Below, in pieces: positions 33,969-41,668 of a stretch of 64,000 nt of DNA (the first letter of the stretch is position 1; every line of letters starts with the position of its first letter). The stretch lies in the NCBI RefSeq assembly GCF_004522235.1, contig NZ_SDLT01000003.1, forward strand, positions 310,001-374,000. The letters are read 5' to 3'. The notes beneath the pieces are model-generated. The model was not told the origin of the DNA. It was given only the letters and a program-made list of their open reading frames with translations, and did no database searches. The position numbers and the translations under genes are program-made. Origin of the DNA: Amycolatopsis nivea (GTDB lineage Bacteria > Actinomycetota > Actinomycetes > Mycobacteriales > Pseudonocardiaceae).

Positions 33969-34841
33969 TCAGCCGGTGATGGTGCGCAGGTACGAAAGGC
34001 TGGCCGCGACGTCGCGGCCGGGGCGGTCCACCGGGCTGTCGTCGCTCAGCGCGGTGTCCTGCTCCAGGACGTACCAGCCGTCGTAGCCCGCTTCCGCGAC
34101 GGAACGGACCATGGCTTCGATGTCCACGTCACCCTCGCCGAGCGGCACGTAGAGACCCTTGCCGACTGCTTCGGCGTACGGGAGCTCGCCTGCCCGGACG
34201 GCGTTCGCCAGCTCGCCGCGGACGTCCTTGAGATGCAGGTGCCCGATCCGCTGGGGATGCCGCTGGGCGAGCGCGACCGGGTCAGTGCCGCCGATCAGCA
34301 GGTGGCCGGTGTCCAGGCAGAGTGGGAGATCCGAATCGGTGAGGAAGCGTTCCACCTCGGCCTCGGTCTCCACGTGCGTGCCGACATGCGGGTGCAGAAC
34401 GGTTTCCAGGCCGTGTTTTGCCGCTACGTCGCGGATCTTGCCTGCCGTGCGGACCAAAGTGGACCATTCGGCGTCCGTGAGAGTGGGCCGTTCGTCGTAG
34501 CCGTCGAGGCCGGTTGCCGCGGCGAGGACGAGCATTCCACCGCCGCAAGCCGCGAAGAGCGCGGCCGAATCCTCGGCTTCGGCGACGGCCGTGTCCGGGT
34601 TTTCGTGCAGCGGCACCGCCAGGAAGCCGCCGACGAGGTCGAGCCGATGGCTTTCCAGAAGCTTCTTCAACTCGGCCGGTTCGCGCGGCAGATAGCCGGG
34701 CGGGCCCAGTTCTGTTGCGGTGACGCCCAATTCGGCCATCTCGCCGAGCACCGCCGGGGCGTCGAGCACGCGGCCCCAGCCGGGAACCTCGCAGACTCCC
34801 CACGAGATCGGGGCGGCGGCGACGCGGATCTTCGCGGTCAT
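33969..34841 (-). CDS. IolE-like TIM-barrel isomerase/dehydratase
   Basis: A 290-residue xylose-isomerase-like TIM-barrel (AP_endonuc_2 fold). The N-terminus APISWGVCEVPGWG resembles actinobacterial inosose dehydratases (IolE) and related isomerases. Metal-ligand strands HPHVGTHVE, LCLDTGHLLIGG and GHLHLKDV are in place. IolE removes water from 2-keto-myo-inositol. First gene of the minus-strand import operon, starting just below the operator of the LacI regulator. No other iol genes (iolC, D, B) are nearby, so the pathway could be for another polyol; function is inference. Confidence 0.68.
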   Translation of the reverse strand: MTAKIRVAAAPISWGVCEVPGWGRVLDAPAVLGEMAELGVTATELGPPGYLPREPAELKKLLESHRLDLVGGFLAVPLHENPDTAVAEAEDSAALFAACGGGMLVLAAATGLDGYDERPTLTDAEWSTLVRTAGKIRDVAAKHGLETVLHPHVGTHVETEAEVERFLTDSDLPLCLDTGHLLIGGTDPVALAQRHPQRIGHLHLKDVRGELANAVRAGELPYAEAVGKGLYVPLGEGDVDIEAMVRSVAEAGYDGWYVLEQDTALSDDSPVDRPGRDVAASLSYLRTITG

Positions 34842-34872
34842 GGATCCCTCTCCGGTCGGGGGACGCGCTCTT

Positions 34873-34890
34873 GATTAGAGCGCTCTAATC
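34873..34890. promoter_or_regulatory. LacI-family operator
   Basis: Perfect 18-bp palindrome GATTAGAGCGCTCTAATC with the central CG step preferred by LacI-family regulators. It lies between the divergent importer operon (start 34841) and the lacI-type gene (start 34942), so one bound dimer could control both. Confidence 0.8.
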
Positions 34891-34941
34891 TTGTAGCGTC
34901 CGACCCGTCGCGTCAAGCGCTTCTCCGGGGAGGTTTTCGAA

Positions 34942-35952
34942 ATGGGGAAGCCCACCATGGAGGACGTCGCCGCGCGAGCCGGGGTCTCGCGGGCCTTGGT
35001 GTCGCTCGTGATGCGCAACGCGCCGAACGTGTCGGCGCGGCGACGCGCGGCGGTGGTGAAAGCGGCCGAGGAGCTGGGTTATTCGCCGCACGTGATGGCG
35101 CGGTCGCTGGCGAGCCGGACGTCGACGGTGCTCGGCGTGATGGTGAACGACCTGCGCAACGCCTTCTTCGCCGACGTGGTGGAAGGGCTGGACGCGGCGG
35201 CGCAAGCGGCCGGTTTCGATCTGATCCTCAACACCGGCGGGCGGATGCCCTCTCGGGAAGGCGCGGCGTTGCGCAGTCTTCTGTCGTTCCGACCGGCTGG
35301 CGTCGTGCTGTTGTCGCCGGTGGTTCCGGCCGCTGCGATCGAGGCCGCGGCACGGCAGTGTCCGGTAGTATTGGTGTCACGGACTTCTCGGCTGTCCACT
35401 GTGGATACCGTGAACGACGACGGCGAGGCTGGTGCCGCGCTGGCGGTCGAGCATCTGGTCCAGTTAGGACATCGGCGGATCGCGCATCTCGACGGCGGGG
35501 GAGCGGCCGGTGCCGCGGCCCGGCGGCGAGGGTTCCGGCAGGCGATGCGGGCGCACGGGCTGGAGCCGATCGTGGTGCGCAGCGAACACACCGACACCGC
35601 GGGCGAGAAAGCCGTGCAGGAATTGCTGTCTTCGTGCGCTCCGACCCCGACCGCACTGGTCGCGGGCAATGACTTCAACGCGGTCGGCGCGATCTCGGCG
35701 CTCGAGGAACATGGGTTGCGGGTACCGGACGACGTTTCGGTGGTCGGCTACGACAACACGTCCTTGGCTTCCCTTCGGCATATTTCACTGACCACAGTGG
35801 ACCAGCCACGCGCGGAAATGGCGCGGCTGGCTTTCGACGCGCTCCTCGAGCGCATCCGCGGTGAACGCACTGAACCGGTGCGGCATCTGCTTCATCCGTC
35901 CCTGGTCGTGCGGGAGACCACGGGACCCAACTCAGGAGAGGCGCAGCGATGA
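34942..35952 (+). CDS. LacI-family transcriptional regulator
   Basis: A 336-residue LacI/GalR regulator. Helix-turn-helix at residues 5-24 (MEDVAARAGVSRALVSLVMR), hinge helix around ARSLASR, then a ribose-binding-type effector domain (VLGVMVNDLRNAFFADVVEG to the C-terminus). The adjacent palindrome is its probable operator and the importer operon its probable target. GGGGAGG precedes the ATG. It overlaps the IolG-like gene by four bases, so regulator and enzyme are co-expressed. Confidence 0.9.
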   Translation: MGKPTMEDVAARAGVSRALVSLVMRNAPNVSARRRAAVVKAAEELGYSPHVMARSLASRTSTVLGVMVNDLRNAFFADVVEGLDAAAQAAGFDLILNTGGRMPSREGAALRSLLSFRPAGVVLLSPVVPAAAIEAAARQCPVVLVSRTSRLSTVDTVNDDGEAGAALAVEHLVQLGHRRIAHLDGGGAAGAAARRRGFRQAMRAHGLEPIVVRSEHTDTAGEKAVQELLSSCAPTPTALVAGNDFNAVGAISALEEHGLRVPDDVSVVGYDNTSLASLRHISLTTVDQPRAEMARLAFDALLERIRGERTEPVRHLLHPSLVVRETTGPNSGEAQR

Positions 35953-36950
35953 GGGTGGGACTGGCAGGAGCCGGCCGGATCGGTGCCGCGCACGCGGAAA
36001 CGCTCGCGGGATTCGACGAGGTCACGTCGGTGGTCGTCGCGGACGTGGATCCCGCGCGCGCCCAGTCGGTCGCCGCTCGGCTCGATGTCGAGGCGGCCGA
36101 CGGAATCGACGCGCTGTTCCGGGCTGGTCTCGACGGCCTGGTCATCGCGGCGGCCACGGACGCGCATCCGGAATTGATCATCCAAGCGGTCGACGCCCGG
36201 GTGCCGGTGTTCTGCGAGAAGCCGGTGGCCGCGGACATCCCCGGCACGCTCGCGGTGATCGACCGGATCGCGGACTCGGACGTCCCGGTCCAGATCGGCT
36301 TCCAGCGCCGGTTCGACGCGGGCTACCAGGCCGCGCGGGCCGCGGTGGAGAGCGGCGAACTGGGCTGGCTGCACAGTGTCCGGGCGACCACTTTGGACCC
36401 CGCGCCACCGCCCGCCGCGTATATCGCGCATTCCGGCGGTCTGTTCCGGGACTGCGGGGTGCACGACTTCGACATCCTCCGGTGGGTGACCGGCCGGGAG
36501 GTCGAGGAGGTGTTTGCTGTGGGGCGCAACAAAGGCGAGCAGTTCTTCACGGACGCCGGAGACGTCGACACCGCAGCGGTCGCGCTGACCCTCGACGACG
36601 GAACTCTCGCGACGGTCTCGCTGACGCGCTACAACGGCGCGGGCTACGACGTGCGTTTCGAGGCCCTCGGGTCGCTCGGGAATGCCGTGGTGGGCCTGGA
36701 CGACCAGGCACCGCTGCGATCGGTGGAGCCAGGCGTCGAACCGTTGCCCGGACCGGCGTATCCGGGCTTTATGGAACGCTTCCGGACGGCTTATGCCGCT
36801 GAACTGCGGGCGTTCCTGGATGTTGCCGCCAGGCGGATCCCGTCGCCCGCGGGAGCGGCGGACGCGTTGGAGGCGTTCTACATCGCGGAGGCGTGCGAGG
36901 TCTCGCGGAAGGAGAACCGTCCGGTGCGGGTCGCCGAGGTGCGCCGGTAG
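35949..36950 (+). CDS. Gfo/Idh/MocA oxidoreductase, inositol 2-dehydrogenase-like
   Basis: A 333-residue NAD(P)-dependent dehydrogenase. Rossmann start VGLAGAGRIGAAHAE, catalytic Lys in FCEKPVAAD (about residue 95), and the D-x3-H pair in FRDCGVHDFDILRW near 160-175, all as in inositol 2-dehydrogenase. The RRFDAGYQAAR segment supports that group. With the IolE-like enzyme it would give myo-inositol to 2-keto-inositol to the diketone. The pairing is strong as context, the substrate is inferred. ATG overlaps the regulator stop (ATGA). Confidence 0.75.
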   Translation: MRVGLAGAGRIGAAHAETLAGFDEVTSVVVADVDPARAQSVAARLDVEAADGIDALFRAGLDGLVIAAATDAHPELIIQAVDARVPVFCEKPVAADIPGTLAVIDRIADSDVPVQIGFQRRFDAGYQAARAAVESGELGWLHSVRATTLDPAPPPAAYIAHSGGLFRDCGVHDFDILRWVTGREVEEVFAVGRNKGEQFFTDAGDVDTAAVALTLDDGTLATVSLTRYNGAGYDVRFEALGSLGNAVVGLDDQAPLRSVEPGVEPLPGPAYPGFMERFRTAYAAELRAFLDVAARRIPSPAGAADALEAFYIAEACEVSRKENRPVRVAEVRR

Positions 36951-36951
36951 G

Positions 36952-37557
36952 TCAAGCTCGCGGGCGAAGCAGCCTCTCCACCAACGTATCCACCAGATCT
37001 CCCGGTACCGCAGCCCCGGTGAGTGCACAGTAGACAATCGGCCCCAGCAGAGCGTCCATTGTGGCCTCCGGATCCAGTACCGGAGAAACCTCGCCCGCTT
37101 CGGCAGCCCGCGTCAGCATCTCGCGCTCCGCGATCTGCCGCGGTTCCAGGTAACGCTCGTGGAAGCGAGCCGCAGTCCCCACATCGTGCTGCGCTTCGGC
37201 CAGCAGGGTGAGCAGGCACTTGCCCGCCGGGTCTTCGGCGAGGAAGTGCGCGAAGTCGCGCAGGTACGCCCGGATGCTGTCGGCCGTCGGCAGTTCCGTC
37301 GGCACCGGCAGGCGTTTCTCGCTGTCCTCGATCAGCGTGTCCAGCAGGATTTCGACCTTCGACGGCCACCAGCGGTAGATCGTCTGCTTCGCGACGCCGG
37401 CCCGGCGCGCGATCGCTTCGACGGTCAGCCCGCCGAAGCCGTGCTCGACGAGCAGGTCGTCGGCGGCGTGGAGCACCGCCAGGCGAGCGGCCTCGTCGCG
37501 CCGGTTGCCGGAGCGTGCCCTGCGGGGCTGGGAATTGACTGCGGGCATACCGGGCAC
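36952..37557 (-). CDS. TetR-family repressor
   Basis: A 201-residue TetR regulator. The helix-turn-helix is at about residues 40-62 (GLTVEAIARRAGVAKQTIYRWWPSK). The C-terminal domain with DPAGKCLLTLLAEAQHD fits the TetR_C_11 group. It diverges from the SDR gene, with two identical palindromes between the starts, so it probably represses itself and that gene. The stop lies one base after the convergent dehydrogenase gene. Confidence 0.88.
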   Translation of the reverse strand: MPGMPAVNSQPRRARSGNRRDEAARLAVLHAADDLLVEHGFGGLTVEAIARRAGVAKQTIYRWWPSKVEILLDTLIEDSEKRLPVPTELPTADSIRAYLRDFAHFLAEDPAGKCLLTLLAEAQHDVGTAARFHERYLEPRQIAEREMLTRAAEAGEVSPVLDPEATMDALLGPIVYCALTGAAVPGDLVDTLVERLLRPRA

Positions 37558-37571
37558 CTTACCGTGCTACT

Positions 37572-37597
37572 GTCTAGACGGGACGTTGCGTCTAGAC
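37572..37597. promoter_or_regulatory. paired TetR-type operator
   Basis: The octamer palindrome GTCTAGAC occurs twice (37572-37579 and 37590-37597), 18 bp centre to centre, between the divergent TetR and SDR genes. The second copy ends three bases before the SDR ribosome-binding site GGAGGGG. Confidence 0.75.
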
Positions 37598-37609
37598 AAA
37601 GGAGGGGTC

Positions 37610-38269
37610 ATGGCAGCACGCCGGGCAGTGGTGGTCGGGGCTTCGCGGGGCTTGGGATTGGTGCTGGTCACCGAGTTGGACCGGCGCGGGTGGGAGGTCA
37701 TCGCGACGACCCGCGACGGATCGGTGCCGCGGGAAGGAATGCGGACCGAGCAGTTGGAGATGACCGACGACGCACAGATAGCCGCGTTGCGCGACAGAGT
37801 GGACGGCCCGCTCGATCTGCTCTTCGTGAACGCGGCGATCGACCGCGGGAACCTGCCGATCAACGAAGTGCCTGTCGAGATGTTCGCGGAAGTGATGATC
37901 ACCAATGCGTTGAGCCCGTTGAGAGTCCTCGAAGGACTGCACGGGTTGGTCGCGCCGGGCGGAACGGTCGCGGTGATGTCGTCCGAGCAGGGCAGCGTCT
38001 CGATGAACGTCGAACCCGGATACGAGCTGTACAAGGCGAGCAAGGCCGCGCTCAACCAGCTCATGCGCAGCTACGCCACTCGTCACGAGGGCGACGGGCG
38101 CACCAAACTGCTCATCGACCCGGGCCACAACCGGACGCGGCTCGGCGGTCCGGACGCGCCGTTGCTGCCGGAGGAAAGCGTGCCCGCGGTCGTCGATGTG
38201 CTGGAAGCGCAGGCAGGCGAACCGGGCTTGCGGTTCCTCGACCGCTTCGGCAAGCCGGTTCCCTGGTAA
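37610..38269 (+). CDS. short-chain dehydrogenase/reductase
   Basis: A 219-residue SDR. Cofactor motif VVGASRGLGLVLV (residues 7-19; GxxxGxG), VNAA in place of NNAG at about 78-81, and the catalytic YxxxK as YELYKASKAA. A serine in MSSEQGS is in the right place. The ATG at 37610 follows GGAGGGG. Likely target of the divergent TetR regulator; substrate unknown, possibly a compound the repressor senses. Confidence 0.85.
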   Translation: MAARRAVVVGASRGLGLVLVTELDRRGWEVIATTRDGSVPREGMRTEQLEMTDDAQIAALRDRVDGPLDLLFVNAAIDRGNLPINEVPVEMFAEVMITNALSPLRVLEGLHGLVAPGGTVAVMSSEQGSVSMNVEPGYELYKASKAALNQLMRSYATRHEGDGRTKLLIDPGHNRTRLGGPDAPLLPEESVPAVVDVLEAQAGEPGLRFLDRFGKPVPW

Positions 38270-38322
38270 CGACTGGGCCGATCGGGTAGCGCGGGACGGC
38301 TTCGCGTGCCAAGCTGCGGGGC

Positions 38323-38826
38323 GTGCCTGGATCCGGAGAATCCGAGATCGTGCTGATCCCGCTCGACGAGCAGGGGCTGGAGCGGCTTCTGGAAGCCGCG
38401 GTGGCCGACGCCGAACCGGCCGAGGTCATGCCGCCGGTGGAAGGTCCCGCCGGGTGGACCGAAGCCCGCCGCGAAGCGTTTCTCGCGTTCCACCGCCGGC
38501 GATCGCTCAATCCGGACACCGCCATCGAAACGACGTGGGTCGTGGAAGTCGACGGCCGGGTCTGCGGAGCGGCCCGGCTGCGCCCGGTATCCGGACGGGC
38601 CGCGCTGGAGGTCGAGGCCGGAGTGTGGCTCGGCCGCTCGGCGCGCGGCCGCGGAATCGGCCGCAAGGTGATCGCGGTCCTGCTGGACGCGGCCCGCGAC
38701 GGCGGAGCGGCGAAGTTCGTCGCGACGACCACTGTGGACAACGCGGCGGCCCAGCGCCTGCTGAGCGGGGCCGGCGCGGAACTGGACGTTCGCGGCACGG
38801 AGATCGACGCACACCTGGACTTCTGA
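38323..38826 (+). CDS. GNAT-family N-acetyltransferase
   Basis: A 167-residue acetyltransferase. The acetyl-CoA binding region is the V-W-L-G-R-S-A-R-G-R-G-I-G stretch near residues 105-118 (Q/RxxGxG/A type), followed by the VATTTVDNAAAQRLLSGAGAEL strand-helix. Begins with GTG at 38323. Acceptor unknown. Stands as a single gene, followed by 470 bp with palindromic elements. Confidence 0.75.
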   Translation: MPGSGESEIVLIPLDEQGLERLLEAAVADAEPAEVMPPVEGPAGWTEARREAFLAFHRRRSLNPDTAIETTWVVEVDGRVCGAARLRPVSGRAALEVEAGVWLGRSARGRGIGRKVIAVLLDAARDGGAAKFVATTTVDNAAAQRLLSGAGAELDVRGTEIDAHLDF

Positions 38827-38914
38827 CCGCCCTCTCGGCTTGGTCCCGCGCGCGCCCGCTGGGGTTTTTCCGTCGGGTGCCGAAATTCCCGCCCCAACCG
38901 CCGCGCGATTCGAT

Positions 38915-38969
38915 GTCCGTGAGGGCCACCCTGAGGGAATCAGATTCCCTTAGGGTGGCCCTCACGGAC
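38915..38969. repeat. interspersed palindromic element, copy C
   Basis: Near-perfect inverted repeat with 27-bp arms including the outer GTCC/GGAC, one G.U-type mismatch, and a very short loop at 38942. Begins GTCCGTGAGGGCCACCCTGA; the inner stem sequence CACCCT/AGGGTG differs from the other copies but still pairs. Confidence 0.85.
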
Positions 38970-39037
38970 GTTCGCACCGGCCAGGGGCAGCTGCATGCGC
39001 TGCGCTCGCGGGGGTTTCTCGCGCGCGGCGGGCTGGC

Positions 39038-39098
39038 GAGGTCCGTGAAGGGCTCATTGAGGGAATCAGGTTCCCCCAATGAGCCCTTCACGGACCTC
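39038..39098. repeat. interspersed palindromic element, copy D
   Basis: Inverted repeat with 28-bp arms, one mismatch, and a 5-base loop (TCAGG). Starts GAGGTCCGTGAAGGGCTCAT and ends GAGCCCTTCACGGACCTC. Only 68 bp after copy C, with a different stem sequence. Confidence 0.85.
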
Positions 39099-39198
39099 AG
39101 CGGGAGGAGCACCCCGGCGCGTGTCATCGGCCGGTGCCCGCAGCGCCCTGGCAAGCGCCGCTGCCGCGAACCCACCGCACATCGCGCTACTGAGATAA

Positions 39199-39277
39199 CC
39201 CCAATGCGGCATTGGGTGCGCTGAACGCAACCAATGCCGCATTGGGTGCGTCACATGCACCCAATGCGGCATTGGGG
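39199..39277. repeat. three regularly spaced CCAATGCNGCATTGG palindromes
   Basis: Copies start at about 39201, 39231 and 39261: centres are G, C and G, i.e. the second is the inverted form of the same odd palindrome. Spacing is 30 bp in both gaps, about three DNA turns. Located 20-100 bp downstream of the asnB stop. Confidence 0.85.
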
Positions 39278-39299
39278 CGCTCGCCGGTCGGGCAGGAGG

Positions 39300-41141
39300 T
39301 CAGTTGAGTTCCAGCTCCGGCGAGTACATGTCGAACCAGTGGTGCAGGTCCAGCGCCCGGTCCATGCCGATCCGCTGGGCCTGGCTGATCGCCGCCGGGT
39401 CCGTCGCCGCCGACTGCTGCAGCCATTCTCGGCTGACCATCTGGAACAGCGGGTTGTCCTTCTGCGCCAAGGCTTCCTTGACCTGCTCCTGCAGCGCGAT
39501 CGCGTACCCCGGGTCCTGAGTGGACGGATACGGGCTCTTCACCCGGTCCCGCACCGACGCCGGCAGCACGTGCTTCGTCGCGTGCCGCAGCAGGCTCTTT
39601 TCCCGGCCGTCGTAGGTCTTGAGCGACCACGGCGTGTTGTAGACGTACTCGACGAGCCGGTGGTCGCAGAACGGCACGCGGACTTCCAGGCCGACCGCCA
39701 TCGACATGCGGTCCTTGCGGTCGAGCAGCTGCCGCACGAAGCGGGTCAGGTGGAGGTTGCAGATGACCCGCATCCGCGATTCCCGCTCGGATTCGCCGTC
39801 CAGCAAGTCCACTTGGGACACCGCGGTGCGGTACTGGTCGTCGATGTAGGAATCCAGGTCGAGCTTCGCGGCGAGGCCCGGTTCGAGCAGCGAAGCACGG
39901 TCGTCCATCAGGCTGTTGCGGAACGCCAGCCACGGGAAGGTGTCCGCCTTCACCGCGGCCTCGTCGTGGAACCAGCGGTACCCGCCGAACACCTCGTCGG
40001 CCGATTCGCCGGACAGCGCGACCGTCGACTCCGCCCGGATCGCCTTGAACAGCAGGTACAACGACGTGTCCATGTCGCCGAGACCCGTCGGGATGTCGCG
40101 GGCGCGCAGCACCTTGCGGCGCACCTCGGGGTCGCTCAGGTCGGCCGGGTTCAGCATCACGTCCTGGTGCGCGGAACCGACCAGCTTGGCGACGTCGCGG
40201 ATGTAGGGCGAGTCGGGGGTGTCGCGCATTTCGTCGGGCTTGAAGTTCTCCTCCTGCCCGAAGAAGTCGACCGAGAAGGTGCGCAGCTGCTCGCCTTCCT
40301 CGGCCAGCCGCGCGGCGGCGAGACCGGTGACCGCGCTCGAGTCGAGGCCGCCGGACAGCAGCACGCAGCGCGGGACGTCGGCGACCAGCTGGCGGTGGAC
40401 GATGTCGGTCATCAGCTCGCGCACGCGCTCGACCGTCGTCTCCTGGTCGTCGGTGTGCTGCTTCGCGTCGAGCTTCCAGTAGGTGCGGGTGTTGATGCCC
40501 TCCCGGGTCACCGTCACGACGGTGGCCGGGTCGACCTCGTGCATGCCCTTCCACAGCGACCAGCCCGGACGCTTCGTGAAGCCCATCAGCTCGCGCAGGC
40601 CGTCGCTGTCGACCGCCTTGCGCGCCAACGGGTTCGCCAGGATCGCCTTCGGCTCGGAGCCGAACAGGACGCCGTCGCGGGTGGGGTAGTAGTAGAACGG
40701 CTTGATGCCCATCCGGTCGCGGATCATCACGAGCTTCTGGTCGCGCTCGTCCCAGATCGCGAACGCGTACATGCCGTTGAGGTGGTCCACGACCTCGGTG
40801 CCCCACTGCAGGTACCCGTGCAGCACGACCTCGGTGTCGCTGTCGGTCTCCCAGCGGTGGCCCAGTTTGGTGAGTTCTTCACGAAGTTCGGAGAAGTTGT
40901 ACGCCTCGCCGCTGTAGACCATCGCGACCTCGCCGTTCGGGGTCTTGACGCTCATCGGCTGGCGTCCGCCCGGCAGGTCGATGATGGCGAGCCGGCGGTG
41001 ACCGAGAGCGACCGAGCGGCGGACCCAGGTCCCGCGGTCGTCCGGTCCTCGGCAGGCCATGGTCTCGGTCATCGCGTCCGCGATCTCCTGCTGCCGCGTG
41101 AGATCCGTGTCGTAGGAAACCCAGCCCGCGATTCCGCACAT
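39300..41141 (-). CDS. asnB: asparagine synthase (glutamine-hydrolysing)
   Basis: A 613-residue AsnB. N-terminal glutaminase with catalytic Cys2 (MCGIAGW), RGPDDRG and the YNGE-like YSGEAYN; C-terminal synthetase domain with the pyrophosphate loop SGGLDSS at 263-269 and SGESADEVFGGY. It makes asparagine from aspartate, glutamine and ATP. Length and motifs are normal. Preceded by AGGGAGGG and an AT-rich stretch with two palindromes. Not linked to a biosynthetic cluster here, so a housekeeping role is most likely, although some homologues amidate cell-wall peptides. Confidence 0.93.
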   Translation of the reverse strand: MCGIAGWVSYDTDLTRQQEIADAMTETMACRGPDDRGTWVRRSVALGHRRLAIIDLPGGRQPMSVKTPNGEVAMVYSGEAYNFSELREELTKLGHRWETDSDTEVVLHGYLQWGTEVVDHLNGMYAFAIWDERDQKLVMIRDRMGIKPFYYYPTRDGVLFGSEPKAILANPLARKAVDSDGLRELMGFTKRPGWSLWKGMHEVDPATVVTVTREGINTRTYWKLDAKQHTDDQETTVERVRELMTDIVHRQLVADVPRCVLLSGGLDSSAVTGLAAARLAEEGEQLRTFSVDFFGQEENFKPDEMRDTPDSPYIRDVAKLVGSAHQDVMLNPADLSDPEVRRKVLRARDIPTGLGDMDTSLYLLFKAIRAESTVALSGESADEVFGGYRWFHDEAAVKADTFPWLAFRNSLMDDRASLLEPGLAAKLDLDSYIDDQYRTAVSQVDLLDGESERESRMRVICNLHLTRFVRQLLDRKDRMSMAVGLEVRVPFCDHRLVEYVYNTPWSLKTYDGREKSLLRHATKHVLPASVRDRVKSPYPSTQDPGYAIALQEQVKEALAQKDNPLFQMVSREWLQQSAATDPAAISQAQRIGMDRALDLHHWFDMYSPELELN

Positions 41142-41485
41142 ACGAGCCCTCCCTGAACCTAGTTAGTTAGTTGATACAACTATTGGTTACTCAGGTGTAA
41201 CACGGACCCCCGACCGTTGTCTGCCCGAATTGCACTCTCTGTCCTTGATCCGCTACCAGCTGTGCCGCAAGTCACCCACCAACTACGGACCGTCACGTGA
41301 CCCCGCTGACCCGGATGGCGCTTGCCGCAGTGGCCCGGGTCACCGGCCGTCAAGATCGCGTAAACGCCCCCAGGTCGCGGCGTCAAGGAGGCGTCAGACG
41401 CGGGTGCTCACCCTCCGCGACGACCGCACAGTGGCTCTCGACCGACGGTCGCCCGTGCCGGGTGACCCTTCCTGAGAGGTGCCTC
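41142..41485. other. divergent promoter region of asnB and the kdp operon
   Basis: 344 bp, unusually AT-rich near asnB (41160-41205). It contains two inverted repeats next to asnB, listed separately. On the kdp side no clear KdpE site can be named by eye; I looked for a structured leader such as a c-di-AMP riboswitch and could not recognise one. Confidence 0.5.
41168..41201. promoter_or_regulatory. two inverted repeats in the asnB promoter
   Basis: TAGTTG-ATA-CAACTA (41168-41182) and GTTAC-TCAGGT-GTAAC (41186-41201) lie 27-60 bp before the asnB start in an AT-rich island that should include its -10 region. They look like binding sites for one or two regulators; no regulator gene is adjacent. 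Confidence 0.5.
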
Positions 41486-41569
41486 GTGGCGGATTTGCTG
41501 TACGCCCTATTGCTCATCGGCGTTTTCGCGGTGCTCGCCGGTGTCCTGCGCGGGCTGGAGAAGCTGTGA
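41486..41569 (+). CDS. 27-residue membrane peptide upstream of kdpF
   Basis: GTG at 41486, six bases after GAGAGG, opens a 27-codon frame: one membrane helix (ADLLYALLLIGVFAVLAGVL) followed by RGLEKL. Its stop overlaps the GTG of kdpF by four bases (GTGA), the same coupling used between kdpA and kdpB, which supports real translation. It resembles but is not KdpF, which comes next. Peptides of this kind are seen ahead of kdpF in some other bacteria in my recollection and are usually left unannotated; it may be an extra small subunit that stabilises the pump. Confidence 0.65.
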   Translation: MADLLYALLLIGVFAVLAGVLRGLEKL

Positions 41570-41667
41570 GCGGCGCGGGCACCGTGGCCAACATCGTCGG
41601 CGGGCTGCTGGCGCTTGGCCTCCTCGGCTACCTGTTCGTCGCCCTCGTGAGGCCGGAGAAATTCTGA
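41566..41667 (+). CDS. kdpF: potassium-transporting ATPase subunit KdpF
   Basis: A 33-residue peptide with a single helix and the classic KdpF ending GYLFVALVRPEKF. KdpF is a lipid-like stabiliser of the KdpABC complex. GTG start overlaps the preceding peptide's stop; kdpA begins one base after its stop. Confidence 0.9.
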   Translation: MSGAGTVANIVGGLLALGLLGYLFVALVRPEKF

Positions 41668-41668
41668 G

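Larger units (their letters stand above)
38827..39299. other. gene-free region packed with palindromes, between the GNAT gene and asnB
   Basis: 473 bp without a supported gene. It holds two interspersed hairpin elements (38915-38969 and 39038-39098) and three CCAATGCNGCATTGG palindromes (39199-39277), and ends at the asnB stop. Open frames over it are shadows of the repeats. Confidence 0.75.

Noticed and set aside
39199-39277. CRISPR-like regular repeats
   Set aside because: Only three 15-bp palindromes with very short (15-base) gaps of similar sequence; no cas genes; too small for CRISPR repeats and spacers.
41142-41485. c-di-AMP riboswitch in front of kdp
   Set aside because: I could not recognise the conserved helices or sequence blocks by eye; a covariance search would be needed to support it.
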